Positions 22,031 through 34,298 of a stretch of 64,000 bases of DNA are shown one piece after another (positions within the stretch are counted from its first letter, which is position 1; each line of letters begins with the position of its first letter). This stretch comes from Petaurus breviceps papuanus. Taxonomy: Eukaryota > Chordata > Mammalia > Diprotodontia > Petauridae. Both the position numbers and the translations under genes were made by a program. Under the pieces are notes generated by a model. It was not told the DNA's origin, did no database searches, and worked only from the letters and a program-made list of their open reading frames with translations. The stretch lies in contig JAMXIF010001183.1 in the NCBI GenBank assembly GCA_028583685.1, forward strand, positions 14,642,088-14,706,087, read 5' to 3'.

Positions 22031-23590
22031 TGTATTAGAGACCCAGAATGATCTAGCTTTTAAAAAGCCACCTTCTGACCTCGGAGCTAAAACAGTGTAG
22101 TCAAGTGAAAAATAAGGAGTTTTCCAAAGTCTTGCTTCCTTCTTAAATGGTGGTTTTGGAATTCATCATTCCACCCTCCAACCAGAAAGACAGAATGTGG
22201 TTATGAGGTGGTGTCCTAAGGCTGATGGAATCTTGAAAGATGATGAGGTTTCTGATGATGAGTTTACTTGGACATGGTGAAGTCAGAGATGTCCCAATGC
22301 TTAGGATAGTACTTGGCACAGAGTAGGCAGTTAATAAAAGTTTATTGAGGATAATGATAGTGATAATGATGGTGAATGATGATGTTCCAGAGTACACCAG
22401 ATAGGTGAAAAATGAAAATTGCGTGATTGTTATACATTATTAGCATTACTGCTATATAATTATATGTTTACATAACATGCATGTGTATATGTTTGTGTCT
22501 ATATTTTATATGTACCTATTATATATATTTATATATCTTAATCTTGATAAGCACTTAACCAATACTTGACTGATTGTGTTGTTTTCCTATTTCTGCTCAC
22601 TTCTTTCTGTCTCAGTTCATATAAATCTTTTTATATTTCTCTTAATTCTTCAAATTCCTTATTTCTTGTGAAATTATAATATTTCATTACTTTTATTTAT
22701 TCCAAATTGTGTAGCTATTCCCTGGTGACTGGACACCTATATACATTGTTATTCTTAATAGCTTTTATGACCAGTTCTTCCCATATTTATACTGTGATAA
22801 GTACTGATGTATTTACAGTGAATCAAAATGAAATCTTTCAGGAATTTCAGTGCACTGTTTGAGATCACTGGAAAACCTATAGTGGTAGACAAACCAAGGC
22901 TCAGAAGCAGCAATCCAGACATTTATTCTGTTGCTGTCACTGAGAGAGCTGGAGAGTTGTGCTCAAAGGCAATATTTTTAGCCCCTAAAGCATGAAGGAA
23001 TCCAGAGGAATGGAAACTGTTTATCCAAAACATGAAAGGAGAGGCCAATTTTTTTGATGTACCTGTGGCTAAAGTGATAGGCATGTCAAACACCTGCTCT
23101 TCAGCTGTGTTGGCCCCTTAGGCTGAGCTATGCCACTCAAGGTGTTTGAAAAATATTCTTCAGACTAATCCATCATGAAACAGCTGCCCAGATGTTTATA
23201 GCTGCCTTTTAGTAAAAATGAATCTATTTTTTGGAGGGGGGGGTTATAAATATGCATGTATGGGATTTTTTTTTCCTCTTCCATTCAAGCACTAGCTATT
23301 GTTTATTGTGTACTGAGTTTACTATCCTTAGTGGGATTTTCCCTTAAGCAGGCTCTTCCTTATGAGATTTGTAGCCCAAATTTGCAGAATGCTATCAGTA
23401 TTTTCCTAGATTCTAATAATCTACCAGGTAGTCTGACCTAGTTCCCTCTCCTCTCCTCTTTTACTACATTTTCTAGCTATAACATTAACATAATGGATGT
23501 GTGTCAACTTCAAAAAACCCTTTGGAAACAAGATACTGCCCTATTTCACTAACATCCAGCAAGGGCCACATTTGTCTTAATTAAACCCTT
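22031..23590. other. mostly unassigned; L2 3' end at about 22285-22350
   Basis: GCTTAGGATAGTACTTGGCA and TTAATAAAAGTTTATTGAGG at 22299-22350 look like the 3' terminus of an L2 in plus orientation. AT-rich TATATA-type text lies at 22440-22545. Elsewhere I see nothing I can name; the 61-residue frame at 23256-23441 shows no motif. Confidence 0.4.
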
Positions 23591-23599
23591 GAAATAATA

Positions 23600-23862
23600 G
23601 CTATTATTGATAATTGATAGCTAACATTTATATAGTACTTAATATATGGTAAATACTATGATTTAAAATTATTATCTCATATCCCTGGGAAGTAGGTTCC
23701 ATTATGATGACCATTTTACAGATTAGGAAACAGAGACAGATAGCCATAATGTGATTTGCCTATGGTCATAGCTAGTAAATGTTTGATGCCTTGTTTGAGC
23801 TCAAGTATTCCTGACTCCAGACTCAGTACTTGATTCACTGTTGCACCTAGTAGTCCCAAATT
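23600..23862 (-). mobile_element. MIR-like composite SINE relic
   Basis: Plus-strand order is AGCTAACATTTATATAGTAC, TTATTATCTCATATCCCTGG, ATTTTACAGATTAGGAAAC, then CATAGCTAGTAAATG and TTGCACCTAGTAGTCCC, the reversed SINE head. The downstream half is shared with the type A SINE head. Confidence 0.65.
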
Positions 23863-24014
23863 GTAAACTAAATCCTATGTTAGATTTTTTTAACTATCAA
23901 AATCTTTAAATTTGTATTTTTAAGAAATCATGGAGGCATCTACTGCTCATAATTAGTGAGGAAAAGCTTTCAAGAAAATTCTCCTTTACTGATCAAACCC
24001 TTAATCTCATAAGT

Positions 24015-24165
24015 CTTAGGGTGATAGCATCATTGAATTAGAGCTGGAAAGAATATCAGAGATTATAAGGTCCCACACTTTCATTTTACAGATGGGGAAA
24101 CTGAGACACGGAGATGTTAAGGGACTGACTCAGTCACATAGAAATCCACTGAGAATTCAAAGTTT
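24015..24165 (-). mobile_element. MIR-like SINE relic
   Basis: ATTAGAGCTGGAAAGAATAT, CATTTTACAGATGGGGAAAC and a degraded AGTCACATAG block give the reversed order of a MIR-like SINE. Confidence 0.5.
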
Positions 24166-24357
24166 ATAGAATGCTTTCTCTTAAAGGAAAAGAAGTTTTT
24201 TCTCTATATTTTCCCCTCTAAATATCTTCAGTTTTCCTCCAAATATGGGTATTGGGGTGATATTGTTTGTTGGACATTGGGGGCTCAAGATTCATAGAAT
24301 AAGTATACACACATGTAAAATATTGATATATGTATATACACATCAACACTCATATAT

Positions 24358-24592
24358 TTTTGTTGTTTAGTCATTTTCCATCATCTGACTCTTCATGATC
24401 CCTTTTGGGGTTTTCTTGGCAAAGATACTAAAGTGGTTTAACATTTTCTTCTCTAGCTCATTTTACAGATAGGGAAGCTGAGGCAAACAGGGTTGAGTGA
24501 CATAGCTAATAAGTGTCTGAGGGCAGATTTGAATTCAAATCTTCCTGACTCTAGGCTTGACACTCTATCCAGTGTGCCATCTAGCTGCCCCC
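24358..24592 (-). mobile_element. tRNA-type SINE, A-long
   Basis: Reversed copy with GGGGTTTTCTTGGCAAAGAT, CATTTTACAGATAGGGAAGC, TGAGGCAAACAGGGTTGAGT and the reversed head CATCTAGCTGCCCC at its right end. Confidence 0.88.
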
Positions 24593-25105
24593 TTAATAAA
24601 TACTTGTTGATTGTTCCTTAGTCTTAACACTAAATATATCCCAAGTGGAGTAGGGGTGGCATATACACACAAATGTAATATATGTGTATGAGTACTACAT
24701 ATGACAAACACATGTGTGTATATGTACACCTAAATACATAAAATATACACATATATGAACAACTGAGGAAAATGTATCCTGTCATAACACCCATATATTA
24801 GTTATTCTTTTGAAGTTGACTATAGCAGCTGTCACAACAGAAGATGGGTAACAAGGACCAATAAAATGTAGGATGACTTCAGCATCTGAGTTTTATGAGA
24901 TGTTTATTGCAAAGTTTTCATAAATTTTATTTATGAATAAAGACCTCATTTACTCCTATTCCTGAACCTCCCATACCCTCCACACCAAGTGTGGAGAGGA
25001 AGACTGTAGCCCTATCTTTATACCAAAGCATTCCTTCCTTCTAGAGAAGCATTCTACGACTACTGAGTCCTCAACATATTTTTGTTTGGAAAACGCCAAC
25101 ACAGC
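24593..25105. other. unassigned, with TATAC/CATA-rich simple sequence
   Basis: 24660-24765 is a degenerate ACATATATGT-type simple sequence. The remainder is not recognised. Confidence 0.4.
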
Positions 25106-25109
25106 CATA

Positions 25110-25405
25110 CATTTTTGAGAGAAGCAGTATAGCATGGTGGATAGTGAGCTGACCTTAGAATCAGAAAGTCCAGTTTTAGCCTCCATTGATCTATGAACTT
25201 TTAATTTTTATATCCTTATTCTTTTTCCGTGCATTTTAACATTTCATCTCATACTGCCTGGGTTTGAGTCCTGCCCCAGAAACATACTAGCTGTTATATT
25301 GGGCAATTCACATTGCAGAATATTTTCAGGTCTACATTGGTAAAGGGTGTTTCCTCACTCAAAATTCCCTATGCCAATGAAATTGCAAGTCTTGGCATAC
25401 TATAT
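25110..25405 (+). mobile_element. old composite SINE, interrupted
   Basis: The head lies at 25121-25185 (GCAGTATAGCATGGTGGATA, AATCAGAAAGTCCAG). The central part resumes at about 25255 (TGGGTTTGAGTCCTGCC) and the tail at 25330-25395 (TTTCCTCACTCAAAATTCCC). An unrelated AT-rich piece of about 65 bp separates head and body. Confidence 0.55.
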
Positions 25406-25569
25406 GTACACACAAAACATATACACACATATATTGAACATACACATATGTACACATATGTGTTTTAAAATTAATTTCATGTTTATAAAATTATGATTCA
25501 GGACATAAGAAAAAAGAGCAATGCATAAACAGAACAAAAATGAATGGTAAAAGGAACAAAATATGACAG

Positions 25570-25745
25570 GTCACAGAAACATACAGTTAGAGGTAAAAGA
25601 GACCCCAAGCTCCATCTAGTCTAAATCTATTTTTATAGATGAGAAAAGAGGTCATCAGTGGGTCAGCAACTTGTCTGAGGTCACATAAGCAGCAAAGAGG
25701 AGAAAAATAATCGAAATACATGTCCACGTAGTGTTGGTTGAATCT
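25570..25745 (-). mobile_element. MIR-like SINE relic
   Basis: CATCTAGTCTAAATCTATTT, TATAGATGAGAAAAGAGG and TTGTCTGAGGTCACATAAGC give a reversed MIR-like order. Confidence 0.5.
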
Positions 25746-26165
25746 AGAAGATAATAAAGTGGGCACGTGGTCTAAGAACATGGGAAAACAGGTATTTCTG
25801 GGACCAGAGTCAGGAATCAGTAAGTGAGAATGGGGCATATGATGTCAAGGCTCTTTGAACTTGATACCAAAGGAGGAAATATAATGGACCCATGGACCCA
25901 AACAAGGAAGAATATTAAGTACTAGGGAGGAGCCATAGAATTAATCTAGAACTACCTGCTTCAGAAATGAGATGCTTAGAGGCAGAGAAGCCTTAGGTAA
26001 ATTGACTGAATGATAGGACCTTTTAATATAATTTAACCTCTATTGAATGTACACACACACACACACATACAGACACACACACATGTCTAAATGCCTATAT
26101 GTCTATACTGATATGCATACATAGCATGAGGTGAGGTCATCTTTTGTCTATATGCATATCTAACT
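25746..26165. other. unassigned, with a short CA tract
   Basis: A CA-rich tract is at 26051-26083. I recognise no repeat family or gene in the rest. Confidence 0.4.
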
Positions 26166-26169
26166 GAAT

Positions 26170-26345
26170 AAATCCAATTCATAAAGACTTGTTAAGCACC
26201 TACTATATGTCAGACACTGTGCTAAGCACTGGGTATACAGTTAGTAAAAAGGAAGATAGTCCCTGCCCTCAAGGAGCTTACCATCTCAAAGGGGTGGATA
26301 ACACACAAAAGGAGACCAGAAAGGGGGAATGGGAGGAATTCAAGG
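26170..26345 (-). mobile_element. L2-type LINE 3' end
   Basis: AAGCACCTACTATATGTCAG, ACTGTGCTAAGCACTGGG and CCCTGCCCTCAAGGAGCTTA are the reversed terminal blocks of L2. Several other copies in the window carry the same order. Confidence 0.7.
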
Positions 26346-26417
26346 AGTACCTAGCTCAGAAACATCTGTTCCATGGTGTTGAAACCAGGCAAGACAGAAG
26401 ATACAAAGTGGAAAGTT

Positions 26418-26503
26418 TGTATGTGTGTGTGTGTGTATATATGTGTGTGTGTGTATGTGTATGTGTGTATATATATACACACATATATATATAAATCTAT
26501 ATC

Positions 26504-26570
<67 letters not shown>

Positions 26571-26580
26571 GACACATACA
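26418..26580 (+). repeat. compound microsatellite (TG)n-(TA)n-(TATC)n
   Basis: TG/TATG repeats at 26418-26500 are followed by about 16 TATC units at 26505-26570. They generate artefactual frames in three phases. Likely length-polymorphic. Confidence 0.97.
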
Positions 26581-26920
26581 TATACTGATACTGAGGGCAT
26601 CCTTTGACTACAGGGTCACTGTCAGCCACTGCCTGAAAGAATGGGTGAGCAAATCTTCATGATTGTACTATTTGGGCTTAGCAGTAATTCAAAATGCTAC
26701 AACTTGGCATTGTCAGCAGGCGCTAAGCACAGAGGCAGAAAAATACATGTGACAACAAAGTTTTTGCCCGCATTGGGATCCATCATGTGATCCCACTTCA
26801 ATTTTACCTCTTAAAATTCTGTGTTTCCATCAAAATTCTGCTAATTGCCATCTTCTAAATGAATCCTTTCCTGATACACACATCTTCTAGTTCTTTGAAC
26901 CCTTCATCCCTTAAAGAAAA
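26581..26920. other. unassigned stretch
   Basis: I see no recognisable feature here. Confidence 0.4.
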
Positions 26921-26924
26921 AAAA

Positions 26925-27040
26925 ATAGCATTAATATAGTATTGTAAGTTTTGCACTTTAAAAATATTATCTCATTTTATCCTCAACAACCCTGGAATAC
27001 AGGTGTTATTATTTTCCCCATTTTACAGATGAGGGTCCCT
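26925..27040 (-). mobile_element. MIR-like SINE fragment
   Basis: ATTATCTCATTTTATCCTCA, ACAACCCTGGAATACAGG and CCCATTTTACAGATGAGG are typical reversed MIR-like blocks; the head is missing. Confidence 0.6.
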
Positions 27041-28090
27041 GTTGATTTCCTAGACTAATTTCTACAAACTCAGCATACTGCAAGATAAAGTTAACTTGAA
27101 AATTCACATGTCTTCACTACTGCCTACCCCTGGGGTCCTTCACTCCCTCCCACAGATTGGAGAGTGTGGAAGTGGGACATTGGAAAGCTCCTCCCAGATT
27201 CTCCACTATTTATGAAAAGACACAAGGGAGTTCTCATCATTTCCTACCCAGGCTGAATGACTTCATCTGTGGACCTATGCCTCCAACCTTTATCTTTAGC
27301 TTGTTTCATCACTTTGTTTTACTTTTCCTAGATTTTCTTCCTTCCCACTTCATAATCCACTGGAGCTGTGGGAGCAGCCCCTTTCCCACTAGTTTATGGG
27401 TCCTGGGAAGTATTTGAAAAAGTTTAAGAGAAGGATGATAAGACAAGAATGGTTTTGAAATGAAAATTCTGCTGAACTTGACCAACCAGTGTTGGGAGGA
27501 ATGTTAGGGGGAGTTCAGAGTCTCATGTGTGTTTTGGGGGGTGGGGGGAGGGAAGAGGAAGGGTAGATAGCTCCCAGTTAGAAGTGAATGTACATTTACA
27601 GCAAAAGCTAAAACCATGTGAATGACAAGTGGGGGACCTATCACTAGAAATATGTCTCAAGGCTCAAGGCAGGGCAATGTGTTAACATATTGCTGAAGGA
27701 TTAACTATTCATTAGTTATTTGTTTGACAGATTTTAGAGGAAAAAAACCCAAAACCTTCACCTCCCTATGATTCATTTCATTTCTGTTTCACTCATCAAC
27801 TCCTCGCACTAGATCTCTGAAGTATTTCTGATCTTTCATAGCCTTTATGACAATACAAATAGATAGGGAAATATTGAGGTCTATATGAGTTCTTCATAGA
27901 AATTGTGAGGTTTTACCATAACTTTACTGTATGACAGGTGAGCTCTCAAAGGTAAAAAGTCATGAAAACACATGCCCCTCTATAATACTATGATTTTACT
28001 ATACTACTCTAAAATATGTGAAATGGAAAAATAGTTATGCTAATAAAATAATATTTTATTAGTTAAACTAAAATGAATATTTAAAATCAA
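27041..28090. other. unassigned stretch
   Basis: A G-rich TTTTGGGGGGTGGGGGGAGG tract is at 27532-27553. No repeat family recognised. The 86-residue frame at 27157-27417 has no motif I know. Confidence 0.4.
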
Positions 28091-28094
28091 TTTT

Positions 28095-28258
28095 ATTGTG
28101 ACTATATAGTGATTTAAAGTCTACAAAATATTTTACATTATCTCATTTAAATCTCAAAAAAGATCCTGTGTCATCTAGAGATTTACTACTTTCATTTTAC
28201 AGATAAGTAAACACAGACTCTTACATACCAAGTGAGTATATAAAGCAGGATACTAATG
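28095..28258 (-). mobile_element. MIR-like SINE relic
   Basis: CATTATCTCATTTAAATCTC and CATTTTACAGATAAGTAAAC in reversed MIR-like order, followed directly by a type A-long SINE. Confidence 0.5.
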
Positions 28259-28261
28259 TTT

Positions 28262-28490
28262 GGTAGGTAATATTGTAGATGGAGCACCAGACCCGAAGTT
28301 AGGAAGACCAGAGTTCAAATTCAACCTCAGACACTTTCTAGCTGTATGATCCCAGGCAAATCACTTAATCCAGTGTGCCTTCCTTTCCTCATCTGTAAAA
28401 TGAACTGGAGGACATAACAAACAACTCCAATGTGTTTGCCAAGAAAGCCCCAGATAGGGTCACAAAGAGTAAGACACAACTGCCACCACC
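28262..28490 (+). mobile_element. tRNA-type SINE, A-long
   Basis: GGTAGGTAATATTGTAGATG head, GAGTTCAAATTCAACCTCAG box-B region, TTTCCTCATCTGTAAAATGA and AAGACACAACTG end. The whole A-long structure is present and moderately diverged. Confidence 0.85.
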
Positions 28491-28867
28491 ACAAGTAATG
28501 CTTTATCATTTCAAACTCTTCTCTTTTATAGTCTGTCAGATTTTCGCAAACTTTCATATTTGTATACTATTTTAACATTAAAGAAATCACTGCTGGATTC
28601 ACAGAGGATAGAGTGCTGTTACTATTCCCTTTTCCATTAAGGTTTCTGCCTACTTAGGACACATTCATGTAGTTTGTGCCAGGTTTAATCCTGGGTGAGG
28701 CTGGCCTCTAATAGGGCGGGGAAGAATATCTTTTATCACACTTTTCACGACTTAAGTGAAGAGAAAATTTGCTTAAGATAAAATTGCCAGGGAAAATATA
28801 CTTAAGGCTTAGATTGTTGGTCCACCCGGAAGATCAGGTGAGGCTATCCTTGTATATGAGAATATCT

Positions 28868-29085
28868 AATCCAATATATCCAGTCCAATAAGCATTTATT
28901 AATCACTTATGTGCCAGGCACTCTGCTAATTACTGGATATACAATCAATAAAATGACAGCCCCTGACCTCAAGAAATTTAAAAGAGACAACATACAAAAG
29001 GAGGCTAAGGGGGGAATACCAAGGGGTACCCAGCTCAGAAGCATCTCCCTGAAATAGTGAGTAAACAGGTACTTGTGTAGGACAT
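28868..29085 (-). mobile_element. L2-type LINE 3' end
   Basis: AGCATTTATTAATCACTTAT, GTGCCAGGCACTCTGCTAAT and CCCCTGACCTCAAGAAATTT give the reversed L2 terminal order. Confidence 0.65.
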
Positions 29086-30690
29086 AAATCAGGTGTGGGA
29101 ATGATATTTTTTTCCTGACACACAAAGGAAATATTTTAATACAAAATAATCTCAGAATTGTGTATTGACTTGGTGACTGAAGATGGGATTGAAAAAAATT
29201 TATAACTACTATTATAATCTCTCTGGAGGCTGATACCTAAATCTCATGAGAACATAAAACTGTTTGTGGGCTCACTGGTCAGATCCTTTCCATTTCACAT
29301 TGACTTTATATTGTTCAAACAACTTTTGTCATGTGTCTGCTGGCTAGTATTGAGCCAATTCTCTTGTCACATTATGTCAAACCTAGATTTTCTTGTATGA
29401 TTAAGAAGCTTTCCTTGCCATCAACCAACTCTACTCATTGGACCCAAAGCCACTTGACCTCCATGATCACCTCCCATCCTAGATACATACACTTCGAGAC
29501 TGATGTCTTGTCAACTACTCAGGAAAAAATGCACAAAGAGGAAAAAGCAACCAGGGGCACAGACACTCACCTAGTGCAATGGAAGGTATGGTGGGTTGTG
29601 GGGGAAGAGTATTATTTATTATCACTCCTAACTGCTTCTTGAAAGTCTAGAGACAGAACACATTAGTTGCCATATGGAGCAGTTGAAGCAAAAGACTGAG
29701 TCTGAAAGTGTCTTCTTTTAAATTATGGAGTATCCTGCCCCCTAGTCCCAACATTTCAACCCATTCCATCCCAACCCCCTACTCTTATATGGCAGAGAGA
29801 AAGGAGGACTAGGGATCAACTCACAGTTTGTGACATTATACTGAAATTACAAGTCTTTTCATTACTGGGTCACCATATGGCTCAGATCAGTCAAGAGCTG
29901 TGTCCTTTTTGACATGCTCAAATGCTGATACAGATGTGTAATCAGCCAGAGGCAGGCAGGGAAAGATATACATATACATGCATACACAAACACAGACATA
30001 TACAAAAAGCATGTTTATATATGTAGTACCTATGGCAATATATACATAAATATGTAAATGTGTATATATTTATGCATATGCAGACTTTATGTATAGAGGC
30101 TACTATATGGTATATACTTCAAAGTAAATATCCCCTGAGAATTTCTCTGTTAAAAATTGACAAAAAGCTGAAAAGACTAATTAGATATCTCAGTAGAAAT
30201 ATTTAGAACAAACCTAATCAAAATAGTCCTGTGAATATTTTTTGCCTTCCTGAAAGACTTAACTATAAATCAAATACGAAGTCTCAGGGACTCCACCATT
30301 TACTTCAAATCTGTCACAACAGATTGCAATCCAGGTTTGGATGAGAATGGTTTGACTTGGTCTAGTGTCTAAATGACTAATTGAAGCCATTCCTCAAGGA
30401 GTCTGATATCTGGCCTTAACGTCAGTAAGTCCCATCCTTTCAGCAATTTAGGATACAATTAAAAATAAAACCATTTTGATGATATATCAAAAGCAGAGAA
30501 GATAAAATAATAATTCATGAATAAAGAATCATAAGGACACTAACCAGCAAAACCTTGAATTCAAAAGAAATAAATTTCCTACTAAATTATAAAACACTCA
30601 GTAGAACACCCAGTCGAAACCTTGAATCATACAATGTCAAAAAAGAAAATTGTATTAACTAGAAAGGAACGATTGTGGATGGTTGAAGGA
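29086..30690. other. unassigned stretch
   Basis: No feature recognised beyond degenerate TATAC/CATA simple sequence at 29965-30110. Open frame 29331-29642 (103 residues) shows no signal peptide, membrane segment or known motif. Confidence 0.4.
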
Positions 30691-30699
30691 AAAGGGAGA

Positions 30700-30885
30700 G
30701 AGACCACATTTTCCCAGATAAATTTACAGGAAAATACTACCAAAGGTTTAAATAACCAATAACATTTATACTACAAAAATTATTCTGAAAAACTAAGGAA
30801 AAAAACACTTAACCAAACTCTTTTTATGATACAAATATAGCCCCTACATGAGCCAGGGAATGATGAAGCAAAGAAAGATTAATAA
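30700..30885 (+). mobile_element. old L1 ORF2 fragment
   Basis: AACTCTTTTTATGATACAAATAT (30817-30839) parallels the [11 protein letters not shown] coding text of the younger L1 at 11590-11625, and the AAAATTATTCTGAAAAACTA stretch parallels the text just upstream. Strongly diverged. Confidence 0.55.
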
Positions 30886-31162
30886 TAATAATGGCAACAA
30901 CAATTATAATTGGCTACCATTTGTATAGTATCCATTATGTTCAAGGCACTTACTAAGCCCTTTACAAATGTTATCTCATTTGATCCTCACAACAACCCTA
31001 CGAGGTAGCTGTTATTATTATCTGCATTTTATAGTTTAGGAAATTGAGGCAAAGGTTAAATGGCTTGCCTAAAGTCACACAGTGTGCTTGAATCCACTTC
31101 CATCTTCATATCCTCAATACCAAGCACATTTAATAAAAGTTTGTTGAAGGAAGGTTGAATGA
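30886..31162 (-). mobile_element. MIR-like SINE followed by a short L2 end
   Basis: 30886-31095 has TTATCTCATTTGATCCTCAC, AACAACCCTACGAGGTAG and GCCTAAAGTCACACAG in reversed MIR-like order. 31100-31162 ends TTTAATAAAAGTTTGTTGAA, resembling an L2 3' end in plus orientation. Confidence 0.6.
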
Positions 31163-31795
31163 ATTGTGGACCACATTTCCCCACCATCACTCAACTTTGA
31201 ACCGAAGAGACCCATAATCTCTAGTCAAACATGGCCATGTAGCAATTTAATGTAGCTAGAATTATTGTTGGACAAGATGACAACTTAAGTGCATGTGTGG
31301 TGGTGAGAAAGATTAATTTTCTTTATGTCAAGGGTATACACTCCCCCTGCAAGGAATGGCTACTTTTATTGTCTAGTAAATATCTTACAAATACAAGAGC
31401 TGTTAACATGATAGAATCATCAATGAATCAAAGATGAAGGCATTTCAAGAGGACATCTGGCCTAGCAAATAACCATTTTTCCTTTATCTTACAGTTTCTA
31501 TGGACAATAATGTTCAGGATCCCATTATCAAGTATGATGAGGCTAAAAGTTCTGCTGCAAACTTGTGTCCTCAGAGAATGGGTTACCTCTGAAGATTTAT
31601 GGGAGGGACTGAAGTAATAAAGTCATCCTTATCCCAGGCCTCCAATAGACTCATTTTAGTCATAGTTCCTCTGACTGTATTCCTTGAGTTTATATTTGGG
31701 AATACAAACTGGAAGAGAAGGGCAAATTCAGGGCTTGCATTTATGTGTGAAATCTGTCCTAAGAGATTTTGAAGCAAAGTGTAGTGACATATGAA
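31163..31795. other. unassigned stretch
   Basis: No repeat family or gene recognised. Confidence 0.4.
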
Positions 31796-31799
31796 TGAT

Positions 31800-32290
31800 T
31801 CTTGAAGACCTAAGGATTGTAGATTTAGTGCTGTGTGTGTGGATTCTTAAGAGTCCCCTAGTCCAATACCCTGATTTTAAAATTAAGGAAATAGAGATCC
31901 ATAGTGGTAAAGTTGACTGGTTTAAAGTTACACAGAGCAAGACAAAGAGCATTAGTGAAGTATTTATTATGTGCCAGGTTCTGTCCTAAGCACTGCAAAT
32001 ACAAATACAAGCAGAAAAGTGGGACACTGCCCTCAAGAAGTTTACATTCTATTCAAGGGAACTACAAAGAAGGTGAAAATGAAGAGACTGTTGTAGAGAA
32101 TGTCTAGAGTCAGGAGTCCAGCGTAGAGAGAAATGAAGACATAGCTGGTGTGGGCATTCCCCTTAGAATGGAAATGCTGGGAATAACCAGTCAATGAGAG
32201 GATGAGGCTGTAAGGGGGCAGAGGGTACTTCAAGTGTGAGAAGTACAGGGATGGAGTGAACTTTAACAGTGAAGAGATTTCTGTGACCTG
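31800..32290 (-). mobile_element. MIR-like relic joined to an L2 3' end
   Basis: 31850-31945 holds a degraded CCCTAGTCCAATACCCTGAT and ACTGGTTTAAAGTTACACAG MIR-like order. 31955-32290 begins AGTATTTATTATGTGCCAGG and continues with CTGCCCTCAAGAAGTTTAC, the reversed L2 end. Confidence 0.6.
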
Positions 32291-33725
32291 AATGGTTTAC
32301 ATAAAAAAGTACCAAGTGTCAGGAGTGCAGCCCAAGGTCCCTCAGATAGTGACAGAGAAGAGGGGTCCTTTTATTATTTGATTTGGTGTGATTTAATAAT
32401 AAATCATATTCATTTTGAGTCTAAAATATCTTTAGTTTTTTTTTCTTTCAAGAAAATAAAACCTAAAATCATGATTCACCTTATAGTTATGAACATAGAA
32501 AACAGGAATTCAAGTAGGAGCCTAGGCAGGTGCCAGGTGTGGTCAAGAAGAAGGATGGTCATGTTGGAAAGGCAAGGAGAAGGCTCATATCACTTTTTTT
32601 TGGTTTTGTTTTATGCTTTCCCTAGCAGACAAAGAAGGGTTCTTTTAAGGCTGCCATTAACTGAAAAAGGAGAGAGAAGGGTGGAAGTGAAGTTGAACTC
32701 TACTTTTTCTCTCCCAAGGAAATCTGCCCTTAGCCCATGAAATGTAAATCTAAACCCTTGTTGATGGCCTCATGTTATGCTGATCATTATCACTGGCCTG
32801 ATAAGGTGGGGGTATGTGGGGACAATTCTCTCTTATGAAAGGAAATGAAAAAGGAGGGTAACATGAGGTGAGGGGATAAATCTCCAACACAAAATATTGT
32901 CAGGAGCTCTTCTTCTGGAACTTCCAGCCCGGAGGAAGATTTCAATTTCGAGCTTGATCGATCACAGTCCACCTGTTTTATTGCAGAGCTAAACTGCCTC
33001 CTCAATTCGTCTGTTGCTGAGCAAGGTCTGTTATGAATTCAGACTTGGCTCATAAAAGCACCATAATAAAAGCCCAGCTTTGATGTCCAATCCCAGCACA
33101 TAAAATCTCCAAATATGCTGTTACCAAGGTGAGTGAGGGAATGGTTTGGGTTAACATATAAACAGTTACAAATGTCAGAGGCTTGGAGGGATTGAAACCC
33201 AATTGGAAATTCCACTGTAGCCAGGTGTCTGGTTTAAATTTAAAGAAATGAAAATACTGAATATGCTTTATGGAGCTGTTCTATGCGAAATTACATCCGT
33301 ACACATTTGAAGCACATTGGACTTCACACTTCCATTTGAAACCAGTGGGACCCTAGCAATTGCTATGTAGCACAGAGAAGACCTTTTTCAGTGGCAATTC
33401 TCCCAATGGCAAGTTCTTCCTGGGGAAAATGAAATCCCAGCTACAGGGCACCTAACATGGTTGCCAACATATGAGTTTAGTTACATCCCTTCAAAGGCCA
33501 TGTAACAAAATCCCTCCAAAGGAATTCACCAGTAGCTGCTGTGTGGTACACCTGAATAAATGGCCACCTTCCTTGAGCTGACATGCTTAAAGCAATGTCC
33601 ACTTGGGGGACACTACATCAAGTAGAAAAGGTGGCCTTTACTTAAGTAATAGATGTGGGAGTGCATAGAATAGGCACCAATGCACCAGCACAACTCCCTC
33701 TGCTCTATACCAGGCTATCAGTCAG
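32291..33725. other. unassigned, apparently unique; candidate conserved block 32930-33480
   Basis: This is one of the longest stretches without any recognisable repeat. Composition is more balanced than its surroundings, and two CpG-containing TCGATCGATC-like words occur at about 32957. The open frames here (for example 32378-32740) have no motif. Whether it is conserved cannot be told from one sequence. Confidence 0.35.
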
Positions 33726-34024
33726 TCCTCAAGCATTTATTAGCACTTACTGGGTACCAAGCACTGTGGTAAGCGTTAGAGATGCAAAGGATAGAAAAGC
33801 AAAAACAGTTTTTTGCCCTCAAGGGGCTCACATTCTAATGGGGGAAGTAATCCGAGAGAGGAAGGAACCAGAAGCCTGGGGGACAGAGAAAAGTATTCTT
33901 CAGAAGGTGAATCTTAAACTGAGCCTCAAAGAAAACCAGGGAAATCAAGAGCCAAGGGTCTGAGGCCAGAGCATTCCAGTTGTGGGGAAGAAGCAGTGCA
34001 AAGACTTTGAAATGGGAGATAGCT

Positions 34025-34290
34025 TGTCATGGGGTGGGTTGGTTACACAGTGAATAAAGTCCTGGGTCTAGAGTCAGAAGAACTTGAATTCAAGTTTGGC
34101 CTCAAACCTTTATTAGCTGTGTGACCCTGCTCAAGTCAATGGACCTCTGTTTCTCTGTTTACCTTAGTTTCCTCAGCTGTAAAATGGGGATCATAAACCA
34201 ATTGAATGGGATAATATTTGTAAAGCATTTAGCATAGTTCCATATAAATATATATATAATATATATATATATTCTAGACACTTAATGAAA
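34025..34290 (+). mobile_element. type A-headed SINE with MIR-like tail
   Basis: The head is at 34034-34110 (GGGTGGGTTGGTTACACAG, CTAGAGTCAGAAGAACTTG). The tail TTTCCTCAGCTGTAAAATGG, ATAATATTTGTAAAGCATTT and AGCATAGTTCC differs from the A-long tail. AT dinucleotides interrupt its end. Confidence 0.75.
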
Positions 34291-34298
34291 CCTTGTTT

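Noticed and set aside
26505-26570. Regular short repeats considered as a CRISPR-like array
   Set aside because: It is a simple TATC microsatellite without spacers, in vertebrate DNA.
29331-29642. 103-residue open frame with Cys/His residues
   Set aside because: No motif spacing of a known zinc finger, no neighbouring exon signals, and no repeat or gene context.
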